Assembly: GCA_943788865.1 (NCBI GenBank)
Contig: CALSRX010000004.1
Span: 558,001 to 622,000 of the forward strand
Direction: 5' to 3'
Source: an uncultured Polaribacter sp.
GTDB lineage: Bacteria > Bacteroidota > Bacteroidia > Flavobacteriales > Flavobacteriaceae
DNA length: 64,000 bases
Of this stretch, positions 43,462 to 52,884 are shown piece after piece. The position numbers and the translations under genes were made by a program. The notes under the pieces were generated by a model, which was given only the letters and a program-made list of their open reading frames with translations, was not told the DNA's origin and ran no database searches. The stretch's first letter is position 1; each line of letters starts with the position of its first letter.

Positions 43462-44236
43462 GGTTCTGTCGCATCTAATGTAAGGAAAAATCAAATTTTT
43501 TATATTTACAACAAAAAAGATGTTCAAAGGTCACTGTTTTCCTAAAGCAATCATATTACAAGCTGTTTACTTCAAATTAAGGTTTAGTCTTAGCTATAGA
43601 GATGTAGAAGAACTTTTATCTATCAGAGGAGTCAAAGTGGATCATGCTACTATTCAACGCTGGGTATTCAAATTCACACCCCTTGTAGAACAACAATTCA
43701 GAAAGAGAAAAAAATTAGTTGGAAAAAGGTGGAGACTAGATGAAACCTATATTAAGGTAAAGGGTGAGTGGAGATATTTATACAGAGCAGTTGATAAAGA
43801 AGGGGATACTGTAGACTTTTTGTTAACTAAAAGAAGACAACGTATATCTGCACAGAAATTTTTAATCAAAGCCATAGAGAATAATGTTAATCCAGAACTT
43901 ATAAACATCGATAAGAGTGGGGCGAATAAAGCTGCGATAAAACTATACAATCGAAGAAACTATTCAAACATAAAAATAAGGCAATGCAAATACCTCAATA
44001 ATATTGTAGAACAAGACCATCGAATGATAAAGTGGCGTATTATGCTAGGTCTAGGTTTTAAAGAATTTGAATCAGCAAAGAGAACCATATCAGGAATAGA
44101 AGTAGTTAGAATGATAAAGAAAAATCAACTGGTGAACCCTGAAAGTTCAACCTACAAATCATTTATATCATTAGCTTCTTAAAAAATTAAATTAGTTTAA
44201 AACTTGATGCTTAATTTTAGCAGATGCGACAGAACC
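43462..44236 (+). mobile_element. IS6-family insertion sequence
   Basis: 775 bases bounded by 15-bp perfect terminal inverted repeats (GGTTCTGTCGCATCT at the left end, its complement at the right). It contains one transposase gene. The 8 bases on each side (AGTAGTTT and GTAAATTT) are not a duplication, so either recombination between copies or decay has removed the expected target repeat. It sits about 90 bases after tRNA-Leu and 36 bases before a damaged membrane-protein gene. Confidence 0.92.
43520..44182 (+). CDS. IS6-family DDE transposase
   Basis: 220 residues, nearly the full family length, and closely similar in motif pattern to IS26-type transposases. An N-terminal helix-turn-helix (SYRDVEELLSIRGVKVDHATIQRW) precedes the DDE triad: Asp in WRLDETYIKV, Asp in NIDKSGANKAA and Glu in NNIVEQDHR. 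No frame damage, so it may still be active. The start ATG at 43520 leaves 58 bases after the left inverted repeat. Confidence 0.95.
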   Translation: MFKGHCFPKAIILQAVYFKLRFSLSYRDVEELLSIRGVKVDHATIQRWVFKFTPLVEQQFRKRKKLVGKRWRLDETYIKVKGEWRYLYRAVDKEGDTVDFLLTKRRQRISAQKFLIKAIENNVNPELINIDKSGANKAAIKLYNRRNYSNIKIRQCKYLNNIVEQDHRMIKWRIMLGLGFKEFESAKRTISGIEVVRMIKKNQLVNPESSTYKSFISLAS

Positions 44237-44272
44237 GTAAATTTAGGAATTACTAACTAAAAAATTTATAGT

Positions 44273-44509
44273 ATGTTGTAGGCAATTTTAATTGGAGCTT
44301 TAGCAGGTTTTCTTGCTGGTAAATTAATGAAAGGCGGAGGTTTCGGCTTTTTGATTAATATGATTTTAGGTATTGTTGGTGGTGCTGTTGGTGGATGGTT
44401 ATTTGGAGTTCTTGGGATTTCAATAATGGATGGTATTGTTGGAGATTTAATTACAGGTGTAATTGGAGCAGCAGTGGTATTATTTGTAGCAGGTTTATTT
44501 AAAAAATAA
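44273..44509 (+). pseudogene. GlsB/YeaQ/YmgE-family membrane protein with a stop at codon 3
   Basis: From the ATG at 44273 the frame reads Met-Leu-stop (TAG 44279-44281), then continues uninterrupted as AILIGALAGFLAGKLMKGGG and on to 44509. The full product would be 78 residues with the Gly-rich helices of the GlsB/YeaQ transglycosylase-associated family. A later ATG (44327) would give 60 residues lacking the first membrane helix. So either the gene is inactivated by a single base change (for example TTG to TAG), or it starts at a non-standard codon after the TAG. The IS6 right end is 36 bases upstream and would also have displaced its promoter. Confidence 0.7.
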
Positions 44510-44530
44510 ATTATTAAAGATTTAACGAGA

Positions 44531-44558
44531 AGAGCTATTTTTTAATAGCTCTTTTTTT
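44531..44558 (+). terminator. Intrinsic terminator after the GlsB-like gene
   Basis: 9-bp stem AGAGCTATT/AATAGCTCT with a short T loop followed by T7. Confidence 0.75.
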
Positions 44559-44583
44559 TATTTTTACAAAAAAGAAATTTAAA

Positions 44584-45279
44584 ATGGAAATTAGAAATTA
44601 TACAAACGAACAAGTACAAACCATTCAAGCTGCTTTTATGTCAAAAGTATATACTTGGATGTCTGGAGGATTAGCAATTACAGGTGTTATTGCCATGTGG
44701 GTTGCATCTACACCATCTTTAATTGAAGCAATTATAACAAATCAATTATTATTTTTTGGATTGATTATCGGAGAAATATTTTTGGTTGGTTATTTAATCT
44801 CGATGATTAAAAGAATGTCAGCCCAAACAGCAGGAATTATTTTTACTGGCTATGCCGCATTAAATGGATTGACATTATCCGTAGTGTTTTTAGCCTATAC
44901 AAGTGCATCTATTGCAAGCACCTTTTTTGTAACTGCTGGTACCTTTGCCATCATGAGTATTTATGGCTATTACACTAAAAAAGATTTAACCTCTTGGGGT
45001 AATCTATTATTTATGGCGTTAATCGGAATTATCATCGCTTCTGTGGTGAACTTTTTTATGCAAAGTGAAATGATGTATTGGTTGATTACCTATGCAGGTG
45101 TTTTTATTTTTGTTGGATTAACAGCATACGATACTCAGAAAATTAAAAGAATGAGTGTTGCTTCTGAAGTTGGTTCTGAAGAAGAATCTAAAAGCACTAT
45201 TGTTGGTGCCTTAATGTTGTACTTAGACTTTATCAACCTGTTTTTATTATTGCTAAGAATATTAGGTGATAGAAAATAA
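44584..45279 (+). CDS. Bax inhibitor-1/YccA family membrane protein
   Basis: 231 residues with seven hydrophobic helices (about 27-45, 52-73, 85-104, 110-128, 137-155, 160-180, 208-228). The family block near the sixth helix (FVGLTAYDTQKIKRM, about 180-194) with its Asp is present. These proteins act as proton-sensitive calcium-leak channels or help membrane-protein quality control with FtsH in other bacteria. It stands alone before a dispersed repeat. Confidence 0.93.
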   Translation: MEIRNYTNEQVQTIQAAFMSKVYTWMSGGLAITGVIAMWVASTPSLIEAIITNQLLFFGLIIGEIFLVGYLISMIKRMSAQTAGIIFTGYAALNGLTLSVVFLAYTSASIASTFFVTAGTFAIMSIYGYYTKKDLTSWGNLLFMALIGIIIASVVNFFMQSEMMYWLITYAGVFIFVGLTAYDTQKIKRMSVASEVGSEEESKSTIVGALMLYLDFINLFLLLLRILGDRK

Positions 45280-45320
45280 ATCACTTTTTTATTACACAGC
45301 ATAAAAAGAAATTCTTTTAT

Positions 45321-45400
45321 ATGTCTGTTCGAGCGCAGTCGAGAACTTATTTAGTTATTGACTTTTTAATTACATCTCGACTGCGCTCGATGAGACATTT
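45321..45400. repeat. TCGAGCGCAGTCGAGA dispersed palindromic repeat, complete
   Basis: Both arms are full: TGTCTGTTCGAGCGCAGTCG at the left and its partner TCTCGACTGCGCTCGATGAG at the right, with about 30 AT-rich bases between. It is the best-preserved copy of the family in the window. Confidence 0.85.
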
Positions 45401-45424
45401 CTTATTTTATACTGCTTTTTACAG

Positions 45425-45432
45425 TATCTTTG
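45425..45432 (+). promoter_or_regulatory. -7 promoter element of the DEAD-box helicase
   Basis: TATCTTTG, exact TAnnTTTG match 19 bases before the ATG at 45451. Confidence 0.55.
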
Positions 45433-45450
45433 TGCATTATTTAAAGAGAT

Positions 45451-46689
45451 ATGCAGTTTAAAGATTTAGGACTTAACAAGCCCATTGTAAAAGCAATTAC
45501 TGAACACGGATATGAACATCCAACCTTGGTGCAAGAACAGGCAATTCCGTTAGTTATTGACAAGAAAGATGTCATTGTTTCTGCGCAAACCGGAACTGGT
45601 AAAACTGCTGCGTTTGCATTGCCTATTTTACAACAACTTTTTGACAAACAAGATGCATCTAAAAAAGGGAAGAAAATTAGAGCATTGATTATTAGTCCGA
45701 CAAGAGAGTTAGCATTACAAATAGAAGAAAATTTTACAATTTACAGCAAATACACCAACTTAAGAACGGGTATTGTTTTTGGAGGAATTTCTATTGAGCC
45801 TCAAAAAGACATGTTGCGAAAAGGAGTTGATATTTTAATTGCTACTCCTGGAAGGTTATTAGACTTACACAAACAAGATTTAGTAAACTTAGATTTTATA
45901 GAAACCTTAGTTTTAGATGAGGCTGATTTAATGTTAGACATGGGTTTTATTGATGATGTAAATAAAATTAATCGCTTGTGTCATCAACAAAAGCAAACTT
46001 TATTGTTCTCTGCTACCATGCCTTTTAAAGTGGTGGAGTTGGCAAAAACGATCTTAAAAGATTCTGTTAAAATTGAAGTAGCTCCAACATCTTCAACCGT
46101 AAAAGGGGTACATCAATTATTGTTTTATGTTCCAAAACCTAAAAAAATAGAATTGTTTTTACACTTACTTAGAAACTCTATAAAAGGGAGTGTCATTATT
46201 TTTAGAAGAACGAAATATGGTGTTGATAAATTAGAGAAAACCTTGTTAAGAATTGGCTATAAAGTTGATAGCATTCATGGTGATAAATCTCAAGATTTAC
46301 GTCAATTAGCATTGCAAAAATTTAAAAACGGAGAAGTTTCTATTCTAATTGCAACCGATGTTGCAGCACGTGGAATTGATGTTGAAAATATTGATGCTGT
46401 TATTAATTTTGACATTTCGAATGTGCCAGAAACCTATGTGCATAGAATTGGTAGAACGGGTAGGGCAGGAAAAGAAGGTGCTGCATTTTCATTTTGTTCT
46501 GCAGATGAGAAAGACTATGTGATTGCCATTCAAAAATTAATCAACAAGCAATTGGATGTGATTGATGATCATCCATATCCATTAGATCCAAAAGCAAAAC
46601 CAGAGGTACACAAATCTCCTGATGCCGGTAAGTATCGAAAAGGAAGAAAATCTGAAGCTTCTAAAAAGAAAAAGAAACGCTGGTATTAA
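45451..46689 (+). CDS. DEAD-box RNA helicase
   Basis: 412 residues with all core motifs in order: Q motif (about 29), Walker A AQTGTGKT (45-52), PTRELALQ, TPGRLL, DEAD (about 154-157), SAT, then RGID, and HRIGRTGRAG (about 330-339). A short basic tail (about 388-412, very rich in Lys) replaces the longer RNA-binding tails of some paralogues. It is of the RhlE/SrmB-like group and probably acts in ribosome assembly or RNA decay at low temperature. A strong hairpin terminator follows. Confidence 0.95.
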   Translation: MQFKDLGLNKPIVKAITEHGYEHPTLVQEQAIPLVIDKKDVIVSAQTGTGKTAAFALPILQQLFDKQDASKKGKKIRALIISPTRELALQIEENFTIYSKYTNLRTGIVFGGISIEPQKDMLRKGVDILIATPGRLLDLHKQDLVNLDFIETLVLDEADLMLDMGFIDDVNKINRLCHQQKQTLLFSATMPFKVVELAKTILKDSVKIEVAPTSSTVKGVHQLLFYVPKPKKIELFLHLLRNSIKGSVIIFRRTKYGVDKLEKTLLRIGYKVDSIHGDKSQDLRQLALQKFKNGEVSILIATDVAARGIDVENIDAVINFDISNVPETYVHRIGRTGRAGKEGAAFSFCSADEKDYVIAIQKLINKQLDVIDDHPYPLDPKAKPEVHKSPDAGKYRKGRKSEASKKKKKRWY

Positions 46690-46694
46690 GACAT

Positions 46695-46725
46695 AAAAAA
46701 AGCTCCTCAGTTGAGGAGCTTTTTA
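46695..46725. terminator. Bidirectional terminator between helicase and M14 peptidase genes
   Basis: 8-bp stem AGCTCCTCA/TGAGGAGCT with a two-base loop, A-run on one side and T-run on the other; serves both convergent genes. Confidence 0.88.
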
Positions 46726-46742
46726 TATATAATTAGGTGAAC

Positions 46743-48485
46743 TTAATTACTTCTTTTAGAAACAATGCCCCCTTTTTCACTGTCAACAGTAATTGTAAAC
46801 TTAGCGTTTCCTTTTACAATCCAACGCACTTTAACCACATCATTACCAGGAATATTTTTCACTCTCATTTTAGCTGGATTTATCTTTTGTTCTTCAGTTA
46901 CATTAAAATCATCATCTGTAACCAACATTCCTGCAACAACATTCGCCCCAGAAATACTCACATAGTCTGGTCTTGTAATGTTGTATTTTAAATCTTGACT
47001 TGCATGAGTTGGCATTAAACGATCATTCTTGATAGTAACAGTAACTTCTTTTAATCCACCACTTAATTTCTTTTCAGCAATGTCTGCAATCGATAAATTA
47101 GGCATGTGATAGGCATGATAAAAAGTAAAAGCCATATTTCTGTGTGCTTCTTCCTCTAGCATAAAACCTGGAGTTGCTCTACCAAAATTCTTTTTAAAAC
47201 CACCAATTTCTATTTTTCCGTATGTTGGATGATCAAATTCTTTCCAAGGAGTAAAAGCATCACCCATTAATAATTCTTTGTCAAAATCATAGGTTTGGTT
47301 TCTGCCTCCGCCATTCTTTTTATAGTAGGCAAAAGAGGTAAATATTTCATTAGTAAAAGTGTAAATTCCTCTACTTCCATAGAACCAATCTAGCTCACCG
47401 CCAAACACAGAATATAAATCTTTATACACCGTTAAATAACGATAACCTGGTAGCATTTTTTCTCCTTTCTTACCGATGGCATCGTAGATACGAATATCGG
47501 CTCTGTTATAAGTTGCAAGGTCTTCTTGAGCACCAGGTCCACGTAAAATCATTCCCCCAGAGTTATGAAAACTTTGAGCACCTGCAATATTTGGATGTGC
47601 TAACACAAAGTCTGCAACCGCTCTGGTTTCTGGCAAAGAAAACGGGTGTTTGTATGCGCCACGTTGCACATAATCTGGCTGCCATTTCCAACCCCAATCT
47701 CTGTTTGGATCATAATAACCATGGGTGTCTTCATTTATTCTTCCATCTCCATCATTGTCTATTCCCTCGTTGCCTAAATATTCGTAACGCTGTGTAGTAA
47801 CGATATCATCTGGACCAATAAGAATCATTTTTCTAGGATCTTGCGGGTCAACGATATAGTTTCCGTGTGCACTTTTTCTTCGCATTCTTGTAATCGAACC
47901 ATCACCATTGATATCATCATAACCATCTTCATCAAACTTACCATCTCTGTCATCATCAAGAGCAATCATACCAGATCTTGGACTACTTCCCGTGTTTGGC
48001 TCTTTCATAAAATCATTTCTCGCATCTGGATTGATGGTAGGTACAATATAAAACACACGATCGTTTAACATGTTGGTAATGTACTCGTTATTGTTAAAAT
48101 TTTCTGTAAGATACCATGCGGTATACATACAAATCTCTCCCCCTTGAATTTCATTGGAATGAATGTTTCCATCCACATAAAAGGCAGGTTTTCTATCTGC
48201 ATTTCCTTTCTTATAATTTGTAATTGCAAGCATCCAAATGTCTTTACCCAAGGCAGATTTACCAATAGATTGTCTCTTTACTAAATTTGGATGTGCATCT
48301 GCTATTTTTTTACCTAAAGCAGCCAGTCCTTCTGAAGTATAATATCTGTTAAAAGAAATTTGAACTTTAGGATTGTGAGGTGATCCTGCCGCTCTAAAAA
48401 TTTCAGTACTATTTTGTGCACCAATTGCTAATGGAAATAAAAATACTAGCAACAATGATTTGAATATATTTTTGTTGATTTTCAT
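46743..48485 (-). CDS. M14-family zinc carboxypeptidase
   Basis: 580 residues. Signal peptide about 1-23 (ends IGAQ). The zinc ligands are His109, Glu112 (NIHSNE) and His307 (SFHNSGG), and the catalytic Glu is probably Glu380 (FTNEIF). Two DxDxDG-type segments (about 177-196 and 243-252) look like calcium-binding loops within the insert. A C-terminal beta domain (about 480-580) may aid sorting or binding. Secreted carboxypeptidase that removes C-terminal residues. It is 13 bases downstream of a paralogue that has lost these residues (48499-50124). Confidence 0.92.
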   Translation of the reverse strand: MKINKNIFKSLLLVFLFPLAIGAQNSTEIFRAAGSPHNPKVQISFNRYYTSEGLAALGKKIADAHPNLVKRQSIGKSALGKDIWMLAITNYKKGNADRKPAFYVDGNIHSNEIQGGEICMYTAWYLTENFNNNEYITNMLNDRVFYIVPTINPDARNDFMKEPNTGSSPRSGMIALDDDRDGKFDEDGYDDINGDGSITRMRRKSAHGNYIVDPQDPRKMILIGPDDIVTTQRYEYLGNEGIDNDGDGRINEDTHGYYDPNRDWGWKWQPDYVQRGAYKHPFSLPETRAVADFVLAHPNIAGAQSFHNSGGMILRGPGAQEDLATYNRADIRIYDAIGKKGEKMLPGYRYLTVYKDLYSVFGGELDWFYGSRGIYTFTNEIFTSFAYYKKNGGGRNQTYDFDKELLMGDAFTPWKEFDHPTYGKIEIGGFKKNFGRATPGFMLEEEAHRNMAFTFYHAYHMPNLSIADIAEKKLSGGLKEVTVTIKNDRLMPTHASQDLKYNITRPDYVSISGANVVAGMLVTDDDFNVTEEQKINPAKMRVKNIPGNDVVKVRWIVKGNAKFTITVDSEKGGIVSKRSN

Positions 48486-48498
48486 GTTTTCTAATTTT

Positions 48499-50124
48499 TT
48501 ATTTTAATTTAACTGTTGCTGTATCAATACCTGTATGCGAAGTACCTGCTTCAATGGTAACGTTTCCTTTTCCCTTAATTAACCAAGAAAATTTTTGACT
48601 GGTATCACCATCAATACTATCCACCAATGTAATTTCTCTTCCACTAATAATTTGTTGATTTTTAGTGAGCTTCAATGCAACTTTAATTTTACGAAGCCAT
48701 CTAGATTTTTTTCCCATTTCTGTATGAGTTGGTAATAAACCTTGATTGTGTATATCTACAGAAATTCTAGTTATATCATTTCCTACTGCTTCAGAAGTAA
48801 GATTTTGAAGCGCAATGCTTGGCTGTATTTTTGCCAATTCAAGAATAAAATCTGTATGTTTTTTACTGATATCTGCAACCATATTATAAGGAGGGTTTAT
48901 CATTTTGTAAGGTGGAATTCCGCCAACTTCTACTTTCTGATTTGGAAAATCGGGATGGTTGATTGGTTTCCAGTCTACAAAAGCATTGCTAATGTTTTCT
49001 TGTTTAGCCCAATTTAAATAATTTATAGAGCTGTTTTTTGCTGATTTTTTATCAGCGTCTTTTACTTTTGGAACCCACCAACCTGGAGTTGACAAGGCTA
49101 ACTTACCAAAATGAAAATAAGACCATTGAAAGAAATCACCACCTTTTCCAGTAGAAACAGGTGCGTCTTTAGTACCAGTGATTTTGTTGTACTTGTCAGA
49201 AATAAATTTGTTTAAAGCAGCGTCCTCTTTTAAAATGCTAGATACAACTCTCTTTTTTGCTCCAGCAGCATTGTATTTTAATGGAGTAGAAAGATTGTTT
49301 TCTGGGCCTAATGTAACAATTGTAAAGATGTTCCATTGTTCGTATAAATAATCTAACAAAGCTCTGTTTTCTTTTTCAGAAACTGGATGTTCTCCAGCGC
49401 CCGGTTTGAAATAAGGATACTTATAACTAAAGTTTTTGTTGAATAAAATTCCGCCTTTACCATCTTCATTAAAGTTCCCGTCTTTATCATTATCAATTCC
49501 TTCTGTTAAGAACTTAAATTTTCCAACTTCGCCTTTATTTTTGTTTGCTTTAACGAGAATTCTGTTGTCATCTTTATGTAATATATAATCTCCTGTTGGA
49601 TCTTCAATTTTCATAAATGTAATTAAACCATCATTGTTTAAATCATCAAAAGGATCTTCGTTAAATTCGCCATCTCTATCATCATCTGTGCTTTTTGCAT
49701 TTCCATTGTTCCCATGTTTTAATGCAGAGAAGTGATTTTCTGTGGCATTTGGACTCATGTTAGGGAAAATGTAAAATGTCGTTTTCTCTAAAACATCCGC
49801 ATGATTTTTTAAAATATTTTCTGCAATTTGAAGTGCCATTTCGGGGCCTAAAATATGCATGCCATCAACACCACTTACAATGGCAATTGCTGGTTTGTTT
49901 TTAGCATCTCCTTTAGATAAAGTCAATGTCCAAATTTTATGTCCACCAACTGTTGTTGTTAGTGTTTCTAATTTCGAATTGGATACATTTTGACTTTGTA
50001 ATGTTTTAAGTCTTTGAGAGAATTTGCTATAATTACTGTAATCGGTTTGTGCCGAAATCTGAACTGTAGTAAAGCAAAAAAGCAGCCCAGAAAAAAGGGC
50101 AATTGCTTGTTTTTTGTAGAACAT
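48499..50124 (-). CDS. M14-family carboxypeptidase-like protein without zinc ligands
   Basis: 541 residues, paralogous to the next gene over most of its length. Both have the signal peptide (here about 1-26), the DDDRDG and GIDNDxDG calcium-like loops and the C-terminal domain. The zinc motif is degenerate: GMHILGPE at 88-95 has His90 but Gly93 where Glu is needed. The region matching His307 reads FTIVTLGPENN, and that matching Glu380 reads LALSTPGWW. It is therefore probably a non-catalytic binding or partner protein. Pairing with an active copy 13 bases downstream suggests a heteromeric or substrate-holding role (inference). Confidence 0.88.
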   Translation of the reverse strand: MFYKKQAIALFSGLLFCFTTVQISAQTDYSNYSKFSQRLKTLQSQNVSNSKLETLTTTVGGHKIWTLTLSKGDAKNKPAIAIVSGVDGMHILGPEMALQIAENILKNHADVLEKTTFYIFPNMSPNATENHFSALKHGNNGNAKSTDDDRDGEFNEDPFDDLNNDGLITFMKIEDPTGDYILHKDDNRILVKANKNKGEVGKFKFLTEGIDNDKDGNFNEDGKGGILFNKNFSYKYPYFKPGAGEHPVSEKENRALLDYLYEQWNIFTIVTLGPENNLSTPLKYNAAGAKKRVVSSILKEDAALNKFISDKYNKITGTKDAPVSTGKGGDFFQWSYFHFGKLALSTPGWWVPKVKDADKKSAKNSSINYLNWAKQENISNAFVDWKPINHPDFPNQKVEVGGIPPYKMINPPYNMVADISKKHTDFILELAKIQPSIALQNLTSEAVGNDITRISVDIHNQGLLPTHTEMGKKSRWLRKIKVALKLTKNQQIISGREITLVDSIDGDTSQKFSWLIKGKGNVTIEAGTSHTGIDTATVKLK

Positions 50125-50236
50125 AATAACGTTTGGTTAAATTAACTAAAATGAATTAGCTTTAAAGATATAGAATTCTCTATACAAACCTATTTGTTGT
50201 TCTATGAAGTTAGAAATATTAAGCTTTTTTTAACGT

Positions 50237-50680
50237 TTACTTTTTTAAAACAATTTCTTCAAAATCTTCCGTTTTGTCTAGAGAGGAAAATAAGTTTTTA
50301 AATTTTTCTGAAGGTGTAGCCAGTTTTCTTTTGTGTAAATCTATCCATGCACCATACACATTTACTTGTGCGGCTAATTTATCAGCTTCATTAAAGAGTT
50401 GATGCTGTAGTTTCCATCGTTCTAATTTATTTGAGAGTGCTTTTAAAGTAAGATTTACAGTAATGTCTTCACCCATATGAATTTCTTTGTAAAAAGAAGT
50501 TTCTTCTTTAAATAAAATGGGGCCTAAGTTTTCTTTTGCAAAATCCTCAATAGACATTCCTTGTTCTTTAAAGTAACGAACTCTAACCTCTGCTGCATAA
50601 TCGTTATATGCAGTATGTCGCATATGTCTATTTGCATCAAAATCTGCCCATTTTGTTTTAAATGTCACGTTGAATTTCAT
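50237..50680 (-). CDS. Acyl-CoA thioesterase, hotdog fold (4HBT)
   Basis: 147 residues. The 4HBT family pattern is seen near the N-terminus (TKWADFDANRHMRHTAYNDY, with Asp13 as candidate catalytic residue), and the rest of the hotdog follows (MGEDITVNLTL, ERWKLQHQLF). Likely hydrolyses short or medium acyl-CoA; substrate unknown. It starts 12 bases after the stop of the upstream tail-specific protease gene, so it is probably co-transcribed with it. Confidence 0.88.
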   Translation of the reverse strand: MKFNVTFKTKWADFDANRHMRHTAYNDYAAEVRVRYFKEQGMSIEDFAKENLGPILFKEETSFYKEIHMGEDITVNLTLKALSNKLERWKLQHQLFNEADKLAAQVNVYGAWIDLHKRKLATPSEKFKNLFSSLDKTEDFEEIVLKK

Positions 50681-50692
50681 AAAAGTGAAATC

Positions 50693-52813
50693 TTAATTTT
50701 TAACTATTTGATTCAGATTTCTCATTTTCAATTCACTCAACACATTTAAAGCTTCATTAATATAAATGTCTTTCGCTAAATTTTGGTGCCAAGCAGTTCT
50801 TTTATCTCCATCTATAACATCATTTTTTATTAAAGGAAGCTCACTTTGTGGCGATGTAAACTTTAAATCTGAATCAAACTTAAATACTGATTTAAATTGT
50901 TCTCCTTCCTTTTGATGTTTTTTAGCTTCTTTGGTAAATTGTTTAAAGTTCAAAGAATAGGTAGTATCATCTTGCCCTTTCTTTAACCATTTTGCATACT
51001 CATTGATTAAAGAGAAATTAGGGTTTTGCATAATTCTCTCTTTGCTTTTATTTACAACATCACTAAAGTTTTCATACGAATTTACAGGAGTATAATTCGC
51101 TTTCGGAACTTTATCCCAAGCTAATGCACCATCTAAATCTCTCTCTCCAAATTTCATATAACTATATCTATCTGGCATAGCAATATCAGAGTATACACCT
51201 TCAATTTGTGTAGAACCACCATTAACTCTATAGAATTTTTGAATGGTCATTTTTAAGAAACCTAAGTCTTCTTTGTAATCTGGATAAAATTGATTGATGG
51301 GTAAAATATTCTGAACAGTTCCTTTACCATAGGTTTGATTTCCTCCGATAATAACGGCTCTGTTATAGTCTTGCATGGCTGCAGCAAAAATTTCTGAAGC
51401 AGAAGCAGATAATTCATTTACTAAAACTACTAAAGGACCATTCCATTGTATTTTAGGATCTTTGTCATCCTGAACTCTTGCTTTTTCCCCTCTATATTTT
51501 ACCTGAACAACAGGCCCTTCGCTAATAAATAAACCAGCAATTTCAATCGCTGTTTTTAATGAGCCACCACCATTGTTTCTTAAATCGATTAGTAAGCCTT
51601 CTACATTTTCCTTTTTCAGATTTGCAATTTCTTTCTCCATGTCTTTTGCAGAATCTCTAAAGTTTTTATCACTAAAATCTATGTAAAATTTTGGTAAGTT
51701 GATAACACCAAATTTTTTACCATTTTTTTGAACCACACTAGATTTCACAAAAGTTTCATCTAGGTTTACAATATCTCTTATAATAGAAATTACACGAATA
51801 GAATTGTCTAATTTTTTCTTAACAGTTAATCGAACTTCTGTGCCTTTTTTCCCTTTGATAAATTTAATGGCATCATCTAAACGCATACCAACAATATCTA
51901 GAGGTTCTTCATCTGCTTGAGCAACCTTTAAAATGATGTCACCTTCTTCCAATTCACCTTGTTTCCATGCTGGTCCGCCAGAAACAACTTCAAAAATGTG
52001 TGTATAAATTCCTTTTTTTTGTAATCGAGCACCAATTCCTTCAATTTTACCAGACATGTCAACATCAAAACGCTCTTTGACACTTGGAGCCATATATGTA
52101 GAATGAGGATCAAATCCACTAATAACACTATTTAAAAAGGTAGAAAACCAATCAGAATTTTCCAATTCTTCTATACGGATGTACAATTCATCCATATTTT
52201 TCAACACTTCTTTTCTTGCGGCTGCTTCTAATGTTTCAAAAGATGATTTTTTAAAATCCTTATTGTCTTTTGCTTTTTCTGTTTCTAAATCTTGTTTTTC
52301 TTGAATTCTACCGAGTGTATTTAGCTTCAATTGTTTTCTCCAATTGTCAATCAATTCGTTTTCGTTTTTTGGAAAAGGAGCTTTTTCGTAATCAATATTA
52401 ATCGATTCTCTTTTATTAAAATTAAAAGGTTGTGCTAAAATTTCTCCATAATATTTTTTTGCAGATTTTATTTTTTCTGTAAATCGGCTATAAACCAAAT
52501 TATAAAAAGTTAAATCTGATTTTTTAAGTTGATTGTCTATTAAATATTTAAACCTAGAAAAATCATTGATATCTTCTTGTGTGAAATATCTTTTAGAAGG
52601 ATCTAAGCCTTCGGTAAAACTCTTAAAAACGTGTTCAGAAAAATCATCATCTAAATCTTTAGGTAAATAATGACCATTGGTAAGCATGTAATTAATTACA
52701 GAAATTAAAACTTTGTCTTTGTCGGGATCATTTTTTACTGGATTAGTAGTAAAACTTGTTAGCACTATAAAAAATGCTACAAACGGAATGATAAATTTAT
52801 ATACTCTCTTCAT
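50693..52813 (-). CDS. C-terminal processing (tail-specific) peptidase
   Basis: 706 residues. Signal sequence about 8-22. The N-terminal TSP domain, the PDZ domain (about 225-320; GPAWKQGELEEGDIILKV) and the S41 catalytic core (NELSASASEIFAAAM with nucleophile Ser; YGKGTVQ with Lys) are in order, and a C-terminal DUF3340-type part (about 560-700) follows. It degrades or trims periplasmic proteins from the C-terminus. The length is typical of Bacteroidetes Prc proteins. It heads a likely pair with the thioesterase gene. Confidence 0.94.
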   Translation of the reverse strand: MKRVYKFIIPFVAFFIVLTSFTTNPVKNDPDKDKVLISVINYMLTNGHYLPKDLDDDFSEHVFKSFTEGLDPSKRYFTQEDINDFSRFKYLIDNQLKKSDLTFYNLVYSRFTEKIKSAKKYYGEILAQPFNFNKRESINIDYEKAPFPKNENELIDNWRKQLKLNTLGRIQEKQDLETEKAKDNKDFKKSSFETLEAAARKEVLKNMDELYIRIEELENSDWFSTFLNSVISGFDPHSTYMAPSVKERFDVDMSGKIEGIGARLQKKGIYTHIFEVVSGGPAWKQGELEEGDIILKVAQADEEPLDIVGMRLDDAIKFIKGKKGTEVRLTVKKKLDNSIRVISIIRDIVNLDETFVKSSVVQKNGKKFGVINLPKFYIDFSDKNFRDSAKDMEKEIANLKKENVEGLLIDLRNNGGGSLKTAIEIAGLFISEGPVVQVKYRGEKARVQDDKDPKIQWNGPLVVLVNELSASASEIFAAAMQDYNRAVIIGGNQTYGKGTVQNILPINQFYPDYKEDLGFLKMTIQKFYRVNGGSTQIEGVYSDIAMPDRYSYMKFGERDLDGALAWDKVPKANYTPVNSYENFSDVVNKSKERIMQNPNFSLINEYAKWLKKGQDDTTYSLNFKQFTKEAKKHQKEGEQFKSVFKFDSDLKFTSPQSELPLIKNDVIDGDKRTAWHQNLAKDIYINEALNVLSELKMRNLNQIVKN

Positions 52814-52884
52814 GTTTTTCTTTATTGTCTTTTAAATTTCTTAATCTGCAAACTACTAAAATTATACCAAAGTTATTGATAAAC

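Noticed and set aside
45321..45400. Possible CRISPR or rho-independent terminator
   Set aside because: Single palindrome with no repeated spacers and no T-run; it matches a dispersed repeat family found elsewhere in the window.
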